Origin: Clostridia bacterium
GTDB lineage: Bacteria; Bacillota; Clostridia; Oscillospirales; Acutalibacteraceae
Reading direction: 5' to 3'
Assembly: GCA_017416485.1 (NCBI GenBank)
Contig: JAFQCH010000020.1
Coordinates: forward strand, 24,838 to 88,837
DNA: 64,000 nucleotides
Shown here piece after piece: positions 58,861 through 64,000 of this stretch. Position numbers and translations under genes: made by a program. Each line of letters begins with the position of its first letter. Position 1 is the first letter of the stretch. The notes under the pieces are model-generated. The model was given only the letters and a program-made list of their open reading frames with translations. It had not been told where the DNA came from and did no database searches.

Positions 58861-59751
58861 ATGCACAACCGATTGGCACAATTCAATTGCACCGTACTTT
58901 GCGATGAACCGATGCGCAAGCACACAAGTTTCCGCATCGGCGGCAAAGCAAAATATGTTGTGATTCCGCAGGATGAACAGGCTTTGCTTGGCATTCTGCA
59001 ACTGTTCAAAGAAGAAAACTTCCCGTTTCTTATCATCGGCAACGGCAGCAATGTGCTGTTTGCAGATGAAGACTATGACGGCGCTGTCATTCAATTGACG
59101 GATGGGCTTACGCAGATGAAGCTTGTTGAAGACAATCTTATCTACTGCGAAGCAGGTGTCATCCTTGCCCGCCTTGCCATGTTTGCCCTTGAAAACGGAT
59201 TGACGGGACTTGAGTTTGCCCACGGTATTCCCGGTTCGGTCGGCGGTGCGGTTTTTATGAACGCAGGTGCTTACGGCGGTGAAATCAAAGACTGTGTAGT
59301 CGCAGTACGGCATCTCACACCCGAGGGTGAAATTCTTGTAACCGATGCGAAAGACCTGTTTTTCACCTACCGCCATACATCTTTCACTGAAAACAACCAT
59401 TTGATTTTAGGTGCTTTCTTCCGTCTTGCAAACGGTGACAAAACGGAAATTCGCGCGCGCATGGATGAGTTGATTCAAAAAAGAAGAACAAGTCAGCCGC
59501 TTGAATTGCCGAGTGCGGGCAGTACATTCAAAAGACCTCCCGAGGGTTATGCCGCGGCACACATCGACGAATGTGGACTCAAAGGCCGCAGTGTCGGCGG
59601 TGCACAGGTCAGCACCAAACACGCAGGTTTTGTGGTCAACACAGGCTCTGCAACGGCACAAGATGTCAAAGATCTTATGAAAGTAATACAAGATACGGTG
59701 CAGGCAGAACACGGTGTTCTGTTGGAACCCGAAGTCGTATTTTTACCGTAA
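58861..59751 (+). CDS. murB: UDP-N-acetylenolpyruvoylglucosamine reductase
   Basis: The start is ATG 58861; the frame is open from TTG 58852, but GAGGA fits the ATG. The 296-residue FAD enzyme has FRIGGKAKYVVIP near residue 25, the FAD-binding GNGSNVLFADEDYDG, AHGIPGSVGGAVFMNAGAYGG, and the C-terminal GLKGRSVGGAQVSTKHAGF with the catalytic glutamate in LLEPEVVFL. It makes UDP-MurNAc. The YxxxR-insert of the E. coli type is absent, so it is a type II MurB, as in Gram-positives. Confidence 0.95.
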   Translation: MHNRLAQFNCTVLCDEPMRKHTSFRIGGKAKYVVIPQDEQALLGILQLFKEENFPFLIIGNGSNVLFADEDYDGAVIQLTDGLTQMKLVEDNLIYCEAGVILARLAMFALENGLTGLEFAHGIPGSVGGAVFMNAGAYGGEIKDCVVAVRHLTPEGEILVTDAKDLFFTYRHTSFTENNHLILGAFFRLANGDKTEIRARMDELIQKRRTSQPLELPSAGSTFKRPPEGYAAAHIDECGLKGRSVGGAQVSTKHAGFVVNTGSATAQDVKDLMKVIQDTVQAEHGVLLEPEVVFLP

Positions 59752-59763
59752 AAACAAAAAATT

Positions 59764-60678
59764 ATGTCATTTGCCAAAAATTTAAAAACTGAACTGAGTC
59801 AAATACAGAATTCCGATTGCTGTGCCATTGCGTGCGGCTACGGTCTGCTACTTTTCGGACGTGCTTTTTCCGCTTCCGAAATCTCACTTTTAACCGAACA
59901 TAACGGCGTTGCATCCCTTTATTGCGACGCCGTTGCGTTGCTTTCGGGGCAAGTTGCAGACTTGCAGGAAACCCCCGGCGGATATTACCAGATCACGGTC
60001 CGTAACGCGGAGCAACGCATGAAGATTCTGAACACATTAGGGTTGGACGCACGCAATCCGCGCAAACAAATCAATCTTGCAAATTTGCAAAATGAATGCT
60101 GTTTCGGTGCATTCCTACGTGGTGCATTTCTTGCCTGCGGTACGGTTACGGACCCAAACAAAGATTATCATCTTGAATTCTCCGTACCGTCCGTAACACT
60201 TTGTGAGCAATTTACCAGACTTTTTGATGAATTTGACCTCACCCCCCGCCGCACACAAAGAAATTCCATTCCCGTACTCTATTTCAAAAGCAGTGAGGAA
60301 ATCGAAGATACCATCGGGCACATGGGCGGCAATGAATCCTATATGGAATTCATCGGCACAAAGGTCATCAAGGACATCCGAAACCGTGTCAACCGTAAGT
60401 GTAATTTTGAAAATGCAAACGCAAAGCGTGCGGTCATCAGTGCAACCGCACAACGTGATGCCATTCTGCACATCCGCGACACGGTGGGGATTGAAAGCAT
60501 ACCCAAGGAATTGCGCGAACTGGCACAAGTGCGGCTTGACAACCCCGAACTTTCCACCACGGCATTGTTGCCCTTATTGAGTGAAAGCCTGACCAAATCG
60601 GGGCTTCACCACCGCATGAAACGCATTGAGCAATTTGCCGCAGATTTAAAAACCAAAACGGAGAAAAACCAAGAATGA
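59764..60678 (+). CDS. whiA: DNA-binding protein WhiA
   Basis: The 304-residue protein has an N-terminal LAGLIDADG-like domain (about 1-190), with CAIACGYGLLLFGRAF and CCFGAFLRGAFLACGTVTDPNK, plus a C-terminal helix-turn-helix (about 205-295), with ANAKRAVISATAQRDAI and LRELAQVRLDNPELS. WhiA influences sporulation in Streptomyces and cell division and chromosome segregation in Bacillus. No ribosome site is visible before the ATG (AAACAAAAAATT), so translation may depend on upstream genes. The stop overlaps the next start as ATGA. Confidence 0.93.
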   Translation: MSFAKNLKTELSQIQNSDCCAIACGYGLLLFGRAFSASEISLLTEHNGVASLYCDAVALLSGQVADLQETPGGYYQITVRNAEQRMKILNTLGLDARNPRKQINLANLQNECCFGAFLRGAFLACGTVTDPNKDYHLEFSVPSVTLCEQFTRLFDEFDLTPRRTQRNSIPVLYFKSSEEIEDTIGHMGGNESYMEFIGTKVIKDIRNRVNRKCNFENANAKRAVISATAQRDAILHIRDTVGIESIPKELRELAQVRLDNPELSTTALLPLLSESLTKSGLHHRMKRIEQFAADLKTKTEKNQE

Positions 60679-61229
60679 ACATAGCAAACGAACTTTTTAC
60701 AACCAAGCCCGATTGCACATCGCGCACTGCGGTTGAAACAGCGGTCTATGACCTGTTGGACGAGTTGCACATTCCCTACACAGGTGTTGACCACGACCGT
60801 GCAGACACGATTGAACTTTGCCTTGAAATTGAAAAGGTGTTGCAAACAGGCATCTGCAAGAACCTGTTTTTGTGCAACACACAGCACACCAATTTTCACC
60901 TTTTGCTGATGCCCGGTGACAAAAAGTTCAAAACCAAGGACTTTTCCAAGCAGATCGGATCTTCCCGTCTTTCCTTTGCAGATGAACAGCACATGGAAGA
61001 ACTGCTCGGTCTTACCCCCGGTTCGGTCAGTGTACTCGGTCTTATGAACGATGCAGAACACCGCGTTTCTTTAAGCATTGATAAAGACCTGCTTGACAGC
61101 GAATACATTGGCTTCCACCCCTGCAAAAACACAAGCACCCTCAAAATGAAAACCGAAGATATTTTAAAAGTATTTCTGCCGCATTTCGGTATCGTTCCGA
61201 TGATCGTGGAATTGCCGAGATACGAATAA
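60675..61229 (+). CDS. YbaK/ProX-domain aminoacyl-tRNA editing protein
   Basis: The 184-residue protein starts within the whiA stop, after ACGGAG. It has the YbaK/ProX (PrdX-like) features VYDLLDELHIPYTGVDHD, ICKNLFLCNTQHTNFHLLLM, SRLSFADEQHMEELLGLTPG, and KTEDILKVFLPHFG. Such proteins hydrolyse mischarged Ala- or Cys-tRNA-Pro. The version with 'LFLCN...HLLLMPGDKKFKTKD' resembles PrdX annotations linked to proline metabolism. Here it is beside whiA instead, which favours the tRNA-editing role. Confidence 0.85.
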   Translation: MNIANELFTTKPDCTSRTAVETAVYDLLDELHIPYTGVDHDRADTIELCLEIEKVLQTGICKNLFLCNTQHTNFHLLLMPGDKKFKTKDFSKQIGSSRLSFADEQHMEELLGLTPGSVSVLGLMNDAEHRVSLSIDKDLLDSEYIGFHPCKNTSTLKMKTEDILKVFLPHFGIVPMIVELPRYE

Positions 61230-61254
61230 AAAACAACAGAAAGAAGTGTTGAAA

Positions 61255-63819
61255 ATGCTCATTAAACATATTATTCTGCCGATTCTTTGCGCCCTGCTTA
61301 CCTTTCTTGCAAATGTGTTCGGCACTATTGTACCCGTAATTCCGGAACAGGATGAGGTGAAAATTGTGAACAGCATTGCAGGCGACACCACGCTTGACAA
61401 CAGCATTCTGTATGCAAACAAAATGCAGAACAAGGCCCAGGCATTTTATACCGATGCCGACCGCAGTGCCTATCGTATGCAGAACGAAAATATGGTTCTG
61501 ACCCATGAACTGACCGACAAGGGCAATAATTTTGCGACCCTTGCTGACACAAACGGTAATATTTTTGTTGCCGATTCGTTTGACACGTTTTACACCGACG
61601 GTGGCGGAAAAACTTATTATTCTTCCGCTTCGCGCGCAGACGGCAGGGTCAACACCAACCGCCTCGGCATTTACTATTACGAATGCAATGTGCGTGATTT
61701 TGACTTCACGACCTTAACCAAAAAGGATGTCGATTTCAAGGTTGACAAGACCTATCACCTGTTTGGCGACAAGCTGTATCAGCAGGTTCGTCTTCTTGCA
61801 GCAGAAGCCACGCAGGATCTGACGGCATTCGGCACGGTGGTCAATATCCCCGTTTCGTCCGTAAAAGCCGTGCAGATCAAAGACAAAAACGGTGTGCATG
61901 AAAACCTTGACGGCATCGATGCTTACACTGTGGAATATGTTGCATTTGACATTGAAAATGCAGGCATTGTTGCCTTCATCATCCCTGCAGACAGCACCAC
62001 TGACCGTGTTGAAATCAGCAAGGACAAAAAGAATTATACCGTCAGGCAGTATGCCGCTTACACTCCCGGTACAGGGCTGAACAAAAGCGATGAAACAGGC
62101 GGTTACAGCCTCAATGAAATCACCTGCGGTTATCGCATTTTCACCACAGAAAGCCATGATTTTGCAGTGGTCGAAAAAGAAGCGATGCTTGAACGCAATC
62201 CCCTGCAGGGTGTCACGATCACAGGGGACAATGCCAATGCCGTATACCTCGGTTATGAGCATCTTCGCGGTACTTACACACTGCAAATGGACGGCACAGA
62301 TTTCAACACTGCTTATTACAATCCCGACATGCGTTTCTTTGCCGATGTGCAGATTCAGTGTGACGAGTCTGACCGCAACATTTATCTGCGTTCCAACGGC
62401 AGAAACGGCTGTCTGGAAGCCGCCGCAGTGTTGGACGACACACAGACATTGGTGCCCATCAATGTGCAGGTCTGCAAGAATTTCAGCGGTGACTACGGCG
62501 ACACATTCTACAATGCCATCGACCGCCAGTATGGCGACAGCTTTATCCCGCTTGCACTCAAAGCCAATGAAACACTGTCTTTCACTCTGCTGAACCTCTA
62601 TCAGAACTGGGGTTATGCCCCGCTTAAGCAGTTGTCGTCCATTGAATTCCATGTGTCTTATTATCATCTTTCCACAGGAACAACGGAATCCAACTGCATT
62701 GCACCCTATTTTGTATCCCCGACGGACGGATGGATTCTGCCCGATTTCCGCGGTTGCAGCGGCAATATCTGGCCTGAACAGCCGCAATTCAACTCTGTCG
62801 GTATTCTGAAATTTGTCAATTACAGAAAAGATCTCTTGGGCAAAAACGTGCTTGCACAGATCAAAAACACACAAATTGATTCCGTCGGGCAGACCTATTC
62901 CGACATCACAAGCACCTATCAATCCGACTGCGGTTCTTACACCTACACTCTTCGCCATGTCGAATTCCCGCAGAAGGACGAAAACCGCACATTCTATACG
63001 GTTGACATCACATTCGACAAATTCATCTGCTTTGACGATTTCAAAAAGGATTTTGACCTGTTCTATTTTGACGGCAGATTCGTAACATTCAACAAGGCAG
63101 GTTACCTCAACGAAAGCAATGAACCGACCGTTACGGATGTTTCAACAAACAAAACAAAATATTATACCCTTGGCGATGATTGCCCGTATTTCGGTTTCTT
63201 TGACATTACGGATGAAACCGAATACAGACTCGAAGAACGCTTCGGTGCGAACTTTGCATTGCTTGTGAAGAATGCAAGTATTGTAAAAGACGGAGAAGAA
63301 CAGGACGTTGCACTTTTGTTCCGTGACAGCTCCGAAAAGGATATGACCGTCGGTGCACTGACGCTTGATTACGGCACAGTGATGTTCCGTCCCGGTGACA
63401 GAATCACACTCGACCTCATTCTGCTTCCGTGGGGTATCGGCACCGAAGAAAACAACAGCAATGTGCTCGCAGTGCGTGAAGACAGTTGTCTGAACCCGCT
63501 GACAGTGACAGCCGACATCGGCACGGTGCAGGGCGACAGCGTTGTTCCGACTGTGCGTTGCGAAAACAACGAAGCAATTGTGACCCTGACAGGCGGCAAA
63601 AACTATCAGACCATCCGTGTAGACGGATTCACATCCCTTTCCCGTCCGAAGACTTATGTTCTGCAGAACGGTGAATGGGTGGAAGGTTCGACCGCATCCG
63701 TTTACGGATATGACGGCTACACGGTATTCTATAACGAAGACGGCACCTACGGATTCTCGTTCATTTACAACGCCGAATCTCCGACAACCGAATACACATT
63801 CCGCATTGTGCAGGAATAA
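61255..63819 (+). CDS. Large secreted protein of unknown function
   Basis: The start is ATG 61255 (GTG 61246 is in frame, but AAGAAGTG fits the ATG slightly better), giving 854 residues. A hydrophobic export segment (about 4-22, IILPILCALLTFLANVFG) lacks a clear cleavage or lipobox. The mature protein is beta-rich with many Thr, Asn, Asp and Tyr. It has repeated-looking segments such as FRGCSGNIWPEQPQFNSVG and FMLINLYQNWGYAPLKQL (near the middle). I do not recognise a domain. It may be a carbohydrate-active or surface scaffold protein. It ends an otherwise housekeeping cluster, with its own terminator. Confidence 0.75.
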   Translation: MLIKHIILPILCALLTFLANVFGTIVPVIPEQDEVKIVNSIAGDTTLDNSILYANKMQNKAQAFYTDADRSAYRMQNENMVLTHELTDKGNNFATLADTNGNIFVADSFDTFYTDGGGKTYYSSASRADGRVNTNRLGIYYYECNVRDFDFTTLTKKDVDFKVDKTYHLFGDKLYQQVRLLAAEATQDLTAFGTVVNIPVSSVKAVQIKDKNGVHENLDGIDAYTVEYVAFDIENAGIVAFIIPADSTTDRVEISKDKKNYTVRQYAAYTPGTGLNKSDETGGYSLNEITCGYRIFTTESHDFAVVEKEAMLERNPLQGVTITGDNANAVYLGYEHLRGTYTLQMDGTDFNTAYYNPDMRFFADVQIQCDESDRNIYLRSNGRNGCLEAAAVLDDTQTLVPINVQVCKNFSGDYGDTFYNAIDRQYGDSFIPLALKANETLSFTLLNLYQNWGYAPLKQLSSIEFHVSYYHLSTGTTESNCIAPYFVSPTDGWILPDFRGCSGNIWPEQPQFNSVGILKFVNYRKDLLGKNVLAQIKNTQIDSVGQTYSDITSTYQSDCGSYTYTLRHVEFPQKDENRTFYTVDITFDKFICFDDFKKDFDLFYFDGRFVTFNKAGYLNESNEPTVTDVSTNKTKYYTLGDDCPYFGFFDITDETEYRLEERFGANFALLVKNASIVKDGEEQDVALLFRDSSEKDMTVGALTLDYGTVMFRPGDRITLDLILLPWGIGTEENNSNVLAVREDSCLNPLTVTADIGTVQGDSVVPTVRCENNEAIVTLTGGKNYQTIRVDGFTSLSRPKTYVLQNGEWVEGSTASVYGYDGYTVFYNEDGTYGFSFIYNAESPTTEYTFRIVQE

Positions 63820-63827
63820 ACTACATA

Positions 63828-63873
63828 GCACAACCACCGTTTCTTATGCAAGGAACGGTGGTTTTTGTTGTGC
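63828..63873 (+). terminator. Terminator of the large secreted protein gene
   Basis: GCACAACCACCGTT pairs with AACGGTGGTTTTTGTTGTGC around a short loop; the T-rich 3' arm serves as tail. Confidence 0.75.
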
Positions 63874-63904
63874 AAATTACGGTTTGTCGGGTTAATTCAT
63901 GTCT

Positions 63905-64000
63905 TTCGTCAGTCGTTAAAAGTTTTGATCAAACTTTTTCAAAAGTTTGCGGTGTCGAGAGGCGGAGCCTTTCGTCGCCCGTCGCAACGGGCGAAATCCC
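63905..64000. repeat. Intergenic repeat with nested small inverted repeats, cut by the window edge
   Basis: AAAGTTT/AAACTTT and AAACTTTT/AAAAGTTT inverted pairs are followed by GAGGC/GCCTTTC and GCCCGT/ACGGGC hairpins. The block has no ORF and a higher GC in its second half. It looks like a dispersed intergenic repeat that continues beyond the window. Confidence 0.5.

Noticed and set aside
57877..59400. 507-codon frame on the minus strand
   Set aside because: It is antisense to the glucokinase and murB genes and has no ribosome site or family resemblance.

Overview
The window looks like chromosomal DNA of an anaerobic, spore-lineage member of the Clostridia, most likely an uncultured gut or rumen Oscillospiraceae-type organism. 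The support is indirect but consistent. The sporulation genes yabP and yabQ sit beside divIC and a yabR-like S1 gene. There is a Gram-positive hprK/murB/whiA cluster, a meso-diaminopimelate dehydrogenase, an oxygen-sensitive glycyl radical enzyme, strong AGGAGG ribosome binding sites, and promoters of TTGACA-17-TATAAT type. No rRNA, phage, plasmid or CRISPR locus is visible. The genus cannot be named from the sequence alone.

Layout. 0-3.4 kb: the 5' part of an AAA ATPase, an orphan HipA-like kinase, an unusual 220-base array of small hairpins and a membrane-anchored MBL-fold protein. 3.4-8.1 kb: an operon of PHP phosphoesterase, glycyl radical activase, glycyl radical enzyme and a YdcF-like protein. 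8.1-14.2 kb: a small Xre regulator, a candidate small RNA, an aldo/keto reductase with a Gfo/Idh dehydrogenase, a phosphoesterase, small hypotheticals and two tRNAs (Arg-TCT, Gly-TCC) next to duplicated pieces of the tRNA-Arg 3' end. 14.3-23.4 kb: ddh, a MITE-like repeat, then genes that look like sugar metabolism (DUF6807-like protein, xylose-isomerase-like TIM barrel, phosphodiester glycosidase, Gfo/Idh dehydrogenase, GPH/MFS transporter, membrane-anchored leucine-rich-repeat protein).

23.4-27.6 kb: a defence-like pair, a MmeI-type single-chain restriction-modification enzyme and an AT-rich gene for a membrane protein with a degenerate HsdR-N-like nuclease core. 27.8-31.0 kb: housekeeping genes hpf, an orphan fumarase alpha subunit, an S1 protein, divIC, yabQ and yabP. 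31.1-44.7 kb: a second GPH transporter, a tiny membrane peptide, a TetR regulator, an SDR-zinc-ribbon protein, an MMPL transporter with a 13-residue proline repeat and its lipoprotein partner, a CinA-type amidohydrolase, an alkaline phosphatase, two acetyltransferase-type proteins and a YhhN protein.

44.7-56.8 kb: a complete Liv ABC importer for branched-chain amino acids, a DtxR-type regulator, a cobalamin-riboswitch operon (DUF4430 lipoprotein and ECF S component), a VanY-type carboxypeptidase, an M28 peptidase, a repeat-tailed lipoprotein and the AzlCD exporter. 56.8-63.9 kb: hprK, ROK glucokinase, murB, whiA, a YbaK/ProX editing protein and a large secreted protein of unknown function. 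The window ends in an intergenic repeat.

The best candidates for something new are the glycyl radical operon, whose thiyl-cysteine motif is not the usual GCVEP, the restriction enzyme with its membrane-anchored pseudo-nuclease neighbour, and the palindromic hairpin array at 1945-2200.
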